Shown: piece after piece, positions 1 to 11,800 of the stretch
Position numbering within the stretch: the first letter of the stretch is position 1
How the letters are laid out: every line of letters begins with the position of its first letter
Assembly: GCA_033675265.1 (NCBI GenBank)
Contig: JAUJYZ010000324.1
Span: forward strand, 351,007-415,006
Reading direction: 5' to 3'
From: Actinostola sp. cb2023
Taxonomy: Eukaryota > Cnidaria > Anthozoa > Actiniaria > Actinostolidae
DNA: 64,000 bases
The notes under the pieces: model-generated
What the model saw: only the letters and a program-made list of their open reading frames with translations
What the model was told of the DNA's origin: nothing
Database searches by the model: none
Made by a program: the position numbers and the translations under genes

Positions 1-236
1 TCCCCCCCCCCCTCCCCCCCCCCAATGGTAAATCCTGGCTACACCCCTGTACCTCCTCACTCTCAAGGGGTGGTTGTACTGGAAAATAACAATACCCTAT
101 AACTCTAACATTCGTTATTTTTATATTTAAAATACCAAACTACAAAGGTATGACAAGCATTCTCATCACTTTTCGATGGATGGGAACTAGCAAGTCATGT
201 CGGTGTATAATGATAAATCAAAGGTTAAAGGAAATG

Positions 237-274
<38 letters not shown>

Positions 275-582
275 CTATAACACTGTGAAAACGAGTACTT
301 AACTTTACTGACGTGTAATATGGGAGTTATCTTTCATGATACATACCCTCTCTAAGAGATTAATCCCCAGTCGTCCCATTTCTATTTGTATACATTACTA
401 ATTCGTTCAAACACTGACCTTAGCTGCTTAATGCGATTAGCTTTCTCTAGCTATTTTAAGTATATAGCTGTGCTCGACTATTGTGTTTGATTATATATAT
501 TTATCTCTTTAATTTATTGATTTCTTTTTCTCTATTATGTATGACAAAGAGTACAAATAGAACTGTTGTCGTTGTTGCTTAC
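1..582. other. Left edge: poly-C, triplet repeat, otherwise featureless
   Basis: 1-23 is almost pure C. 235-275 is (AAT)n. 276-311 is the uninterrupted form of the sequence split by a MITE in the spacer. No gene is seen. Confidence 0.7.
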
Positions 583-3500
583 CCTTATTCCACCAACACG
601 GGCGTGGCAGACCCCCTTGCAGGACACACCTATAACTCTCCTTGAACCTTTCATATGTAGAAACTGGTGGCGACACAGATATGGTTTCCTTGGTTACCAG
701 TGGTATCCTGACAACCAGCTTTTGTAAACTAGACAAATGATCACATGGTTGGTCGGTTTCTAAGGGCAATGACCAGTTCCCTGCTACTGGCGTACCACGG
801 TGCAAGTAGCGCTTAAATTCAGGTGGAAGGATTCCCTTGAAAGCTGAAACAAAATATTATTGTTATTATTTAAAAATATATATATTTGAAGCTTTTCAAG
901 CTTTTCTCAGATAGAGAAAATGAAATCGTGTGACATGGTAGTACAGTACTGATGATCGGCACATTGAAAACAATAGACTTTGATCAATCATTTAATTGAT
1001 TTTATTTAATCAGAATAGCCGGCACGATTTGGAGTGATTTCTATATGCCATTCCAAGGTAGTGACACTTTAATAAGACGAATAATACAAAACACTTAATG
1101 GAAACAGGTAAACGAGGTGTCTGAACTTTGATCGGTTCTGTGCAGTCAAAAATTAAGGCTCAATTGGGTACTGACCAATAATAATATTTAGACAAATTTT
1201 CAAAGGACCTTATTTTAAAAGTATTTATTTGCTGACTAGCTTCATCCTCCCTGCATCTCATACCGCGTCCTCTAACTGTTGATCGTCTTCTACAGTATTA
1301 TCCACAGACAATGACAGGCTCTCTAAGACAGACACCTCACTAAGACAGACACCTTTGTCTGGTTGCTGCTGCACTGTATAATTATAGATTCTATCTATGA
1401 CAGACACCTCTCTAAGACAGACACCTCTCTAAGACAGACACCTCTCTAAGACAGACACCTCTCTAAGACAGACACCTTTGTCTGGTCGCTGCTGCACTGT
1501 ATGATTATAGATTCTCTCTATGACAGACACCTCTCTAAGACAGACACCTCTCTAAGACAGACACCTCTCTAAGACAGACATCTCTCTAAGACAGACACCT
1601 CTCTAAGGCAGACACCTCTCTAAGACAGACACCTTTGTCTGGTCGCTGCTGCACTGTATGATTATAGATTCTCTCTCTAAGACAGACACCTATGTCTGGT
1701 CCCTGCAGCTGCACTGTTTTATTATAAATTATCTCCTCAGTTAGGCCAGACACCTTTCTAAGACAGACACCTCTCTAAAGACAGACACCTTTGTCTGGTC
1801 CCTGCTGCACTGTTTTACTATAAATTCTCTCTCTAAGACAGACACCTTTGTCTGGTCCCTGCTGCACTCTTTTATTATAAATTCTCTCTCTTAGACAGAC
1901 ACCTTTGTCTGGTCCCTGCTGCACTGTTTTACTATAAATTCTCTCTCCAAGACAGACACCTTTGTCTGGTCACTGCTGCACTGTTTTACTATAAATTCTC
2001 TCTCCAAGACAGACAGTCCTTTGTCTGGTCACTGCTGCACTGTTTTATTATAAATTCTCTCTCCAAGACAGACACCTTTGTCTGGTCACTGCTGCACTGT
2101 TTTACTATAAATTCTCTCTCCAAGACAGACACCTTTGTCTGGTCACTGCTGCACTGTTTTACTATAAATTCTCTCTCCAAGACAGACACCTTTGTCTGGT
2201 CACTGCTGCACTGTTTTACTATAAATTCTCTCTCCAAGACAGACACCTTTGTCTGGTCACTGCTGCACTGTTTTACTATAAATTCTCTCTCCAAGACAGA
2301 CACCTTTGTCTGGTCCCTGCTGCACTGTTTTATTATAAATTCTCTCTCCAAGACAGACACCTTTGTCTGGTCACTGCTGCACTGTTTTACTATAAATTCT
2401 CTCTCTAAGACAGACACCTATGTCTGGTCCCTGCAGCTGCACTGTTTTATTATAAATTATCTCCTCAGTTAGGCCAGACACCTTTCTAAGACAGACACCT
2501 CTCTAAAGACAGACACCTTTGTCTGGTCCCTGCTGCACTGTTTTACTATAAATTCTCTCTCTAAGACAGACACCTTTGTCTGGTCCCTGCTGCACTCTTT
2601 TATTATAAATTCTCTCTCTTAGACAGACACCTTTGTCTGGTCCCTGCTGCACTGTTTTACTATAAATTCTCTCTCCAAGACAGACACCTTTGTCTGGTCA
2701 CTGCTGCACTGTTTTACTATAAATTCTCTCTCCAAGACAGACAGTCCTTTGTCTGGTCACTGCTGCACTGTTTTATTATAAATTCTCTCTCCAAGACAGA
2801 CACCTTTGTCTGGTCACTGCTGCACTGTTTTACTATAAATTCTCTCTCCAAGACAGACACCTTTGTCTGGTCACTGCTGCACTGTTTTACTATAAATTCT
2901 CTCTCCAAGACAGACACCTTTGTCTGGTCACTGCTGCACTGTTTTACTATAAATTCTCTCTCCAAGACAGACACCTTTGTCTGGTCACTGCTGCACTGTT
3001 TTACTATAAATTCTCTCTCCAAGACAGACACCTTTGTCTGGTCCCTGCTGCACTGTTTTATTATAAATTCTCTCTCCAAGACAGACACCTTTGTCTGGTC
3101 ACTGCTGCACTGTTTTACTATAAATTCTCTCTCTAAGACAGACACCTATGTCTGGTCCCTGCAGCTGCACTGTTTTATTATAAATTATCTCCTCAGTTAG
3201 GCCAGACACCTTTCTAAGACAGACACCTCTCTAAAGACAGACACCTTTGTCTGGTCCCTGCTGCACTGTTTTACTATAAATTCTCTCTCTAAGACAGACA
3301 CCTTTGTCTGGTCCCTGCTGCACTGTTTTATTATAAATTCTCTCTCTTAGACAGACACCTTTGTCTGGTCCCTGCTGCACTGTTTTACTATAAATTCTCT
3401 CTCCAAGACAGACACCTTTGTCTGGTCACTGCTGCACTGTTTTACTATAAATTCTCTCTCCAAGACAGACACCTTTGTCTGGTCACTACTGCACTGTTTT

Positions 3501-5893
3501 ATTATAAATTCTCTCTCCAAGACAGACACCTTTGTCTGGTCACTGCTGCACTGTTTTACTATAAATTCTCTCTCCAAGACAGACACCTTTGTCTGGTCAC
3601 TGCTGCACTGTTTTACTATAAATTCTCTCTCCAAGACAGACACTTTTGTCTGGTCACTGCTGCACTGTTTTACTATAAATTCTCTCTCCAAGACAGACAC
3701 CTTTGTCTGGTCACTGCTGCACTGTTTTACTATAAATTCTCTCTCCAAGACAGACACCTTTGTCTGGTCCCTGCTGCACTGTTTTATTATAAATTCTCTC
3801 TCCAAGACAGACACCTTTGTCTGGTCACTGCTGCACTGTTTTACTATAAATTCTCTCTCCAAGACAGACACCTTTGTCTGGTCACTGCTGCACTGTTTTA
3901 CTATAAATTCTCTCTCCAAGACAGACACCTTTGTCTGGTCCCTGCTGCACTGTTTTATTATAAATTCTCTCTCCAAGACAGACACCTTTGTCTGGTCACT
4001 GCTGCACTGTTTTACTATAAATTCTCTCTCCAAGACAGACACCTTTGTCTGGTCACTGCTGCATTGTTTTACTATAAATTCTCTCTCCAAGACAGACACC
4101 TTTGTCTGGTCACTGCTGCACTGTTTTACTATAAATTCTCTCTCCAAGACAGACACCTTTGTCTGGTCCCTGCTGCACTGTTTTATTATAAATTCTCTCT
4201 CCAAGACAGACACCTTTGTCTTGTCACTGCTGCACTGTTTTATTATAAATTATCTCTCCAAGACAGACACCTTTGTCTGGTCCGTGCTGCACTGTTTTAT
4301 TATAAATTATCTCTCCAAGACAGACACCTTTGTCCGGTCCCTGCTGCACTGTTTTATTATACATTCTCTCTCTATGACAGACACCTTTGTCTGGTTACTG
4401 CTGCACTGTTGTACTATAAATTCTCTCTCTAAGACAGACACCTTTGTCTGGTCACTGCTGCACTGTTTTACTATAAATTCTCTCTCCAAGACAGACACCT
4501 TTGTCTGGTCACTGCTGCACTGTTTTACTATAAATTCTCTCTCCAAGACAGACACCTTTGTCTGGTCACTGCTGCTCTGTTTTACTATAAATTCTCTCTC
4601 CAAGACAGACACCTTTGTCTGGTCCCTGCTGCACTGTTTTACTATAAATTCTCTCTCCAAGACAGACACCTTTGTCTGGTCACTGCTGCACTGTTTTACT
4701 ATAAATTCTCTCTCCAAGACAGACACCTTTGTCTGGTCCCTGCTGCACTGTTTTATTATAAATTCTCTCTCCAAGACAGACACCTTTGTCTGGTCACTGC
4801 TGCACTGTTTTACTATAAATTCTCTCTCCAAGACAGACACCTTTGTCTGGTCCCTGCTGCACTGTTTTAATATAAATTCTCTCTCCAAGACACACACCTT
4901 TGTCTGGTCACTGCTGCACTGTTTTATTATAAATTCTCTCTCCAAGACAGACACCTTTGTCTGGTCACTGCTGCACTGTTTTACTATAAATTCTCTCTCC
5001 AAGACAGACACCTCAATACTGGACAGTCTTTTAAAAATAAGAATCAATCAGGGGTTTACCAGCAAACTGATATATATTGAGTTTCTCCTAGAGCTAATTA
5101 AAGTGCCTATAACCCCTGTGAGATTGTTTTAAAAATCTATTCAATATAAGCTGAATAGTTGGTGGGTTCAGTATTTTGTGATTTCAACCTTGCGTTTATG
5201 AGTTATAGAGGTTTGAAATCTCAATATGCAAATTTGATGACGTCTACCCAGTCTTCATTTATTATACAAAAACGCCCTTGTGCTGATTATTGACATTTGA
5301 AAACTTACAGAATATTTTCACAGTCTTTATAAATGATTTTATAACTTTTTCACCATTTCAAAAAATAAGCTCTTCTTGGAAAAGTCTAAATAAGTTATGG
5401 CAAATTCCTGGGTTGACGTCATCAAATTTGCATATTGAGATAACTCATAAACGCAAGGTTCAAATCACAAAATACTTAACCCACCAACTATTCAGCTTAT
5501 ATTGAATAGATTTTTAAAACAATCTCACAGGGGTTATAGGCACTTTAAGGGCAATTGACTAGTTAATTATCCATGAACTTTTACCAGCTGATCGAGACCA
5601 AAATTACATGCATGATCAAATTCCAAAGACTTTAGGAACTGAATGAATGATAGCTTACCGGTTTTTTCTCTTTCTTTCATCAACTGTTCTGTCTTGAGTA
5701 CGTCTCGCTTAGCTTTCAAAACTGCTCTGGACTTCTCACGGCTGAGTACAACTCTGGTGCAACGATTGCAGCTACAATCCTTGAATTCGCAGAAATCTTT
5801 GTGATGGTATCTGAGGAAACGTAGCTTTCCATGTTCCCTGCACTTACGGCAAGGTTTACCGTCATTACCGGAGGATCGAAGATCGTCGCTCAT
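583..5893 (-). CDS. DM-domain (DMRT-family) transcription factor, 5' part, left copy
   Basis: Exon 1 is 5893-5659 (78 codons plus 1 nt, donor G|GTAAGC). It encodes an N-terminal DM zinc module: C15-x2-C18-x2-H21-G, H31, C35, C40-x-C42-x2-C45, followed by a basic helix rich in R and K (about residues 47-78). This is the intertwined zinc fold that binds the minor groove in Doublesex/Mab-3/DMRT proteins, which act in the nucleus, often in sexual differentiation. A phase-compatible second exon is 843-583 (acceptor CAG at 844-846, donor G|GTAAGC); it adds about 87 residues, starting AFKGILPPEFK, of no family I recognise. The intron between them contains the 57-bp minisatellite and a TTAA-flanked MITE. 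The gene continues beyond position 1. The DM domain is certain. Membership of exon 2 rests on frame and splice signals only. Confidence 0.85.
844..1319. other. DMRT intron, no feature recognised
   Basis: AT-rich intron between candidate exon 2 and the minisatellite. No repeat or gene is seen. Confidence 0.5.
1320..5014. repeat. 57-bp minisatellite with 728-bp higher-order repeat, DMRT intron
   Basis: About 60 units of a 57-bp sequence (consensus start GACAGACACCTTTGTCTGGT). Because 57 is 19 codons, open frames run through it on both strands; they are not genes. Each unit has a perfect CAGACA/TGTCTG hairpin with a 4-nt loop. A block of 728 bp recurs at about 1,690, 2,418 and 3,146 with an identical variant order. 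Confidence 0.95.
5102..5544. mobile_element. TTAA-flanked MITE with long inverted repeats, left
   Basis: 443 bp, with inverted ends of about 125 bp starting AGTGCCTATAACCCCTGTGA, bounded by TTAA on each side (5098-5101, 5545-5548). TTAA duplication is the piggyBac habit, though the ends do not start with the usual CCC. Confidence 0.65.
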
Positions 5894-6084
5894 TGTATCT
5901 CAAGAAGTGAATACTGCGGTCCCACGCTACCGCGGAACATCAAAGGTGAACAATTTGGATAAATCTTGCATGCGCACGCGAGGATGGGAGGATGGGAAAG
6001 GGCATTTTTTTTACACTGTGGGGGGATGGGTGGGTTAATTAGCCGGTACTTTTTTTCTATTGATCAATGCGCAGTAACATCGAC

Positions 6085-7135
6085 TGAATTCACTCTTCTC
6101 ACGCGTACTGATTTTTAAGATCAGCAAACTGGTTTCTTTCTGGTGCAAACAATATGATCTGAAAGAGTTTGTCTGAAAGAACATTTCTGGAAAGTTTTGA
6201 TGGTATAGGATAACATCTCAAAAAGTTATCGGGGATGACATTTATAGACTTTAGTATGGGATTTTGCCGTCATGCGTTGCAAGCCTCGTTTTGATGTTTT
6301 TTCAAAATTTAAATCGTTCATAACTTCGCAGAGATATATAATTTCGTCATGAAACTTCTACATTATACTTATATAGCTAATTTCATGACGAAATTATATA
6401 TCTCTGCGAAGTTATGAACGATTTAAATTCTGCAAAAAAATATCAAAACGAGGCTTGCAACGCAATGTCATCCCCGATAACTTTTTGAGTCTTATATTGA
6501 GTATAATTGAACAAAACGTCTTACAACCAAAAGAGCAGTCAAAATCGTGTATCTCAACCAAATTTTGAGTTATAAGAAGCTTTCAATGCCGAGATATGAG
6601 CGATCAAATATGCGCATTATTTAGTGTGAATGTATGGAGCCGCCATCTTGGTGTACAACCGTAGTACACCAACATGGCGGCCAAAACACCGAGGATCAAA
6701 ATCACGTTAATATTACAAACAACTCAGTTTCTCAATAGAGATATTAATAAAATCAAACTTACATATCATTTACGAAGTAAAAAACGTAACATTTGAAGCA
6801 AATTTCCCTACGGCTCTGGCCTTAGAATACACGTGACAGTGTTGCGTGACAGAAATTGACTCTCAATAAATCAGAAACCAAACATCGAAAGTACACATAA
6901 TTTTTTGTGAAGACTTTTCTTATGGATATAAACAAAATATCAAACAAACAGTTTTGTACGATAAATATTTTAGATTTTAGCGCTTTGATGACGTCATGTG
7001 CAAACCAAGAATACCATCGAAACTTTCCAGAAATGTTCTTTCAGACAAACTCTTTCAGATCATATAGGCTGTTTGCACCAGAAAGAAACCAGTTTGCTGA
7101 TCTTAAAAATCAGTAAGCATGAGACGGAGTGAATA
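6085..7135. mobile_element. About 1-kb non-autonomous element with long terminal inverted repeats, left
   Basis: About 120 bp at 6085-6207 is inverted at 7010-7135 (shared TACTGATTTTTAAGATCAGC). Inside it is a second foldback (6231-6490) whose two halves share GATATATAATTTCGTCATGA, and a short one at 6640-6685 containing GCCGCCATCTTGG, a YY1-like site. No transposase frame is seen. Confidence 0.6.
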
Positions 7136-7408
7136 GTGTTCTCTGTTAGCTTCTAGTGAACATTATGAAATAAAGAAATAAAGTTAAAACTTATGGACTG
7201 AAACAAAGCCAAAAAAAGAAGAAAAACAAAGACAAAAAATAATAATAAAAGGATGGACTGGAAAAAAAAAAATTTAATTAAATTTATTAAACCAGTAAAA
7301 AATAAAAACAGTCAAAAAATCCATAGCAACTTAATTGGTACTCCTTGAGTACAAAAAAGAAGAAAAAAGAAAAAGAAAGAAAGAAAAAAGAAAAAAAAAG
7401 AAAAAAAA

Positions 7409-7790
7409 GTCGATGGGACTGTGACTTGAACCAGCGATAATTAGCTGCATTTTATGCAAAACACTAAAAATCGACCATACACCCAGACTTAAATGCTGAG
7501 TCACCGTATGTTACGTATAGGACGAAGATTTCAGCCTCATCCGCGCTATCGGGTAGTACACAATCAGCGAAGTATACGTAGTCAAAGAGGGAGGGAACAG
7601 TCGTATCCTAGTCCTAAATGACTGCCCCTTACCACTTCAAGCTATCTGTACTTCCGATTGTTTTCGAGGGTAAATTTAGTAGTCTAGCGTATAACGGGTA
7701 TTGTTATGGAAATTTCTTGACTAACGTAGTCCTCTGGAAATACGCTGGACCACGACGCCAGTGGCCCGGGGTTCGACTCTCCGTGATATA
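7409..7790. repeat. tRNA-related repeat with two outward-facing tRNA-like ends, copy 1
   Basis: On the minus strand one end forms a tRNA-like unit (GTCGAT/ATCGAC acceptor-like pairing, B-box-like GGTTCAAGTC) running into a T-rich tract. On the plus strand the other end carries GGTTCGACTCT inside a good T-arm (CGGGG-TTCGACT-CTCCG) and a CTGG/CCAG anticodon-like stem, also running into a T tract. The middle 200 bp is not tRNA-like. It fits a SINE-like element built from two Pol III units back to back. Confidence 0.6.
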
Positions 7791-7870
7791 TTTTTTTTTT
7801 TTTTTTTGTTTTTTTGTTTCTTTCTTCTTGTTTTTCTTCTCGTTTCTTCATTTTCTTTTTTTTCTTTTTT

Positions 7871-8363
7871 TTTTGGCGGGTTTTGAAACCAGGAATCGAT
7901 ACTTTTCTTCTCTCTTTTTCTCCTTTCTTGCCTTTTTCTTTTTATCTTTATATACAATTGTCGGACAGCAATGAGACCAGACAATCCTATTTGCTGTCCA
8001 GTCAGGCGGCCGGCTGCCTGTATTCTTGGGGTACAACCGCACTTGACCGAAAATCCCTTGAGAGATGCAGCCTCAGCCTCCTGCCGTCATCAGTTGGATG
8101 CCGTCAGTTTGGGAACCAATATGGCGACTTTGACGTAACGTGCACATTCTCAGAGCTTGTTTTAGACCCGCTAGAAAGTTTTGAAACCCAGAACAACTTA
8201 TAGTTGTTCATTGTCTATTTTAATGGTTGCAAAACTAGGGTCGAACTGTGCTTGTACTACATACTGATCTGTAGATAGTCCATATATGATCATATTCTGG
8301 ACCGCCAGGGCCCGGTTGCTCGAAAGCGGGTGTTTGGTGCCGGCTGTAACGCAAGCTACCTCC
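7871..8363. other. Region upstream of the left receptor gene, with an unassigned open frame
   Basis: An open frame ending at 8203 (about 70 conserved codons, end FETQNNL) is also open in the right arm (60,239 upwards). The arms differ there by several SNPs that change residues. No family is recognised; it could be a repeat fragment. Confidence 0.3.
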
Positions 8364-8477
8364 TAGCCTGCGAATACAGCCGCTTTTTTTCACTCGCCAC
8401 AGGGGTCTGCCGAAAGAAACGCTTCTTTCGGGAGACCCCTGTGGCGAGCGAAAAAAAGCGGCTGTATTCGCAGGCTA
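8364..8477. mobile_element. Foldback MITE, 9-bp TSD (Mutator-like), left
   Basis: A 114-bp near-perfect hairpin beginning TAGCCTGCGAATACAGCCGC and ending in its reverse complement. It is flanked by the 9-bp direct repeat GCTACCTCC (8355-8363, 8478-8486). A 9-bp duplication fits Mutator-like elements. It lies upstream of the receptor start codon. Confidence 0.75.
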
Positions 8478-8810
8478 GCTACCTCCTAAACAGCGGTTTT
8501 TAGTTCCGTCACGTGACGAGTAGGAAGCTACGCCTAATCCGGCCAGTGGCGAGTTAAAACCCCCACCCCACTCCCCAGGAGCACACCAAGACACATATAT
8601 TCCAACGCGGACAACTAATCGGTGTTTAGTTACACATATCAAGAAAATTCATGCAAAGCGTCACAATTATTGGTTAGTTCCTCGTGGAAGTGTTTTTGTT
8701 ACACTTTCACAGAGATTATATACTCTCCATCGAGGTGAATGTAAAGTTAATCTGAGTTCACTGCTCTCTAGCTACAGCGATGCAACGTAGAAGAGGAACG
8801 ATTCTATGAT

Positions 8811-11800
8811 ATGCTCCGGATGAAGTTAGTGTGTGTTGTAGCTGTACTTGGTTCTATTGCATTGGGTATTGCCACAGACACATGCAAAGAACTCTGCTGT
8901 GCTCGGCATAGAAGTGGAAATCAACTGGAGTCTCCTACAACAGCAGCTACTAAGGTAAAACCAACTCGACATGGAACCTTGTTGTAAGCCCAGTGTAAAC
9001 GGTGTATGGTACTAAAAGATTGAGCGCTTCGAGAGCTGTTTTGTTGCTTCATAATCTTTCAATTCTTGTGTTAAACATGAAATTTATAAAGCGCGAAATT
9101 ATGTTAGTGGGTGGAAAGAGCTGAAGAACTAGTAAATTAATGCCGTATAATTTACGTACAGAGACCGGATATTATGACCCGAAAGTTGTCAAGCAATTTA
9201 TACTTCTCAAACCACTCATGTTTCAAATTGATGTAGACCTGATTAACACTGTAATAACGTCGCGTACAGACATCTCTTGTTTGTGTTGAGGTGAAGTTTT
9301 TCAAAGAGCAGAAAAGAGGGACCCGTAGAGAGTGGAAATAATTTTAATGTGAACGCACTTCATATGAGTGAATTTCAGTTAGTGGTCTTTGTCGGTAAAT
9401 CTATGGGTTGTCACTTTTGACTTCGCGTGCGTAAGACACTACGTAGTCTTTACACTTTTGAAAAAACATGATTGCGATCTTCGCGCTTTTCGTTTAGAAA
9501 GAACGCTCGGGTTTATGTACGTTGTGTCTTACGTCTCTAATTTATATCTAAGTGCGTTAATAAGTACGTTTATGATCGTATACACACTGCTATTTACTGT
9601 GATTAAATGGTTGAAATGTTTTAGATTCCAATCCTACTTACGGTCATCTACTTGACTGATGGTTTCGCACATGGAAAATGAAACCTTTTTTTCATCATTC
9701 ACTTTCAAATCAACTATAATAGAATCGAAAATGATTACAGTCGAACCTCTCGTAAGCGATAACAACTTTATTGTGCTCACTTATAATAACCACCCTTGTT
9801 GTCACCCTTGTTGTCAGGTAAGGTGGTCGCTCACAAGTGGTAATAATTACAGTGTCAGGTTGACTTAGATACAGTCGAAACTCTCGTAAGCGATCACCCT
9901 TGTTGTCAGGTAAGGTGGTCGCTTATTGGAGGTGGTAAACGACAACTTCACGGTCAGGTAAGGTGGTCGCTTAAATAAACGATCACGGTAAATAACGATC
10001 AAAAAAAAACACGCTTTCAACACGGAATCAAACGGAAACTTCATATCGCCAGCCCTTAAACCACGCGATTATTGCCGATGGATTATAACATTGAGATGGT
10101 GTAATTAAGAGTGTAATTTAGTTTTGAGGAGGGAAAGGAAGCCCGCAGGCTAAAACTATTTCCGAAATGATTCATCATATAGTAGTCAGTAGTAGTACTG
10201 ACTACCACGATAATGAATTATTTCGGAAATAGTTTTAACCTGAACTGATCAATGTTGATTATGTAGAGGTGACTGAATAAGATCCATAGAACGTTAAATG
10301 TGATTGGACAGTTGTGCGCGCGATATATTTAAACAATTACGGAGCTAAGTTTCTCTCATTTTAATTTTCTACTATTCTTTTCTTTCCTTTTTTGTCCCAC
10401 TTCTTCGTTTTCTATTTTCAATTTCCGTTCTCGTTCCTTCCTAATTTTTTTTTTTTGCTTTTCTTTTCGTCCCATTTTTTCGTTTTCTATTTTTTTATTT
10501 TTCTTCTCTTTCCTTCCCGCTCTTTCATTTTCCTTCCATTGCTTTTTCTAATTATATTGATATGTTTATTTAGAACGACAGCACATCTAGCTGTATCGAA
10601 AAGTGTGTTATGTCTGAAGGGTCAGGTGAGCGATAGTTTTAGTTCCTGTGAGCTTATCATGTGTCACGATAACATACGTCATAACGAAGTAATAGACTGA
10701 CTTGTTATTATCTTGATTTCTTCTTAGGTACTTTCATAAATCCATCCATTTATTCATCCATCCATTCATTCATCCATCCATTCATCCATTTATTCATTCA
10801 TTCATCCATCCATCCATTCATTCATTCATTCATCCATTCATCCATTCATCCATTCATCCATCCATCCATCCATCCATCCATTCATCCATCCATCCATCCA
10901 TCCATTGATCCATTGAAGGAATGGTCAACGCTCAGCGTGCGTCCATCGAGTTATGGATGCACGCGGGAGGCTGCTAAGCACGAGAGAAGCGTAAGAGTCG
11001 CACGAGGCGTAGCCGAGTGTGACTCTAGCTTCTTGAGTGCTTAGCAGCCGACCAAGTGCATCCATAACTCGATGGACGCACAGCTGAAGCGTTGACCATT
11101 CCTTTTACAACATAGTTACTGCAAATTCAAATAAAACAATTTTATTTTCCAATTGATTTCAGAGCGCGCGCTATGCCGATGACGTGAGCGTGCGTCCATT
11201 GAGTTATGGATGCACGCTCGCGCACGCTAATTAGCCAATCAGAGCGCGCGTTATATCAATGCTATGTTATAACCATCCATTCATCCATCCATTCATTCAT
11301 CCATCCATCCATTCTTTCATTCATCATTCATTCATCCATTCATCCATCCATCCATCCATCCATCCATCCATTCATCCATTCATTCATCCATTCATCCATT
11401 CATCCATTCATCCATTCATCCATTCATCCATTCATCCATTCATCCATCCATCCATCCATCCATTCATTCTTTCTTTTCTTAACTTCTTTTTGCCTTTTTC
11501 ATTTCTACTTCTTTTTCTCTTTCTTTCATAGTTTCTTTCGTGTCTCTGTTATTCACTAAGACTTGTTGTTCTCAGCTCATCGATTGCCTTTCTTGAATTC
11601 ATTCGTTGTCTTGCTTCGTTGACATTCAGCTAATATGTATTTTCGATCCACATGAAATTCATCTCAGCGACTCAGTGACCGGATATAAGACTAGAGAACA
11701 CATTTACATACATCAAACTGTCTGTCGCAGTGTTGATCTTTTCTCGACACTGTTGACTCAGAGATCAAACCGTAAAATAGTAGTTAAGTGCGACTGTCAA

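Noticed and set aside
1989..5132. Long repetitive open frames with 19-residue repeats
   Set aside because: They are a by-product of the 57-bp minisatellite (57 = 19 codons), open on both strands, without start context or splice logic.
5102..7135. Viral or retroviral remnant
   Set aside because: Only inverted repeats and no gag, pol, env or integrase-like frame; best explained as MITEs.
7700..7790. Functional tRNA gene
   Set aside because: Good T-arm and B box, but no matching acceptor stem, and all copies are embedded in the same repeat with homopolymer tails.
9389..9655. 88-residue hydrophobic open frame in receptor intron 1
   Set aside because: The mirrored right arm lacks about 50 bp of it and keeps only part of the frame; no splice signals or family match.
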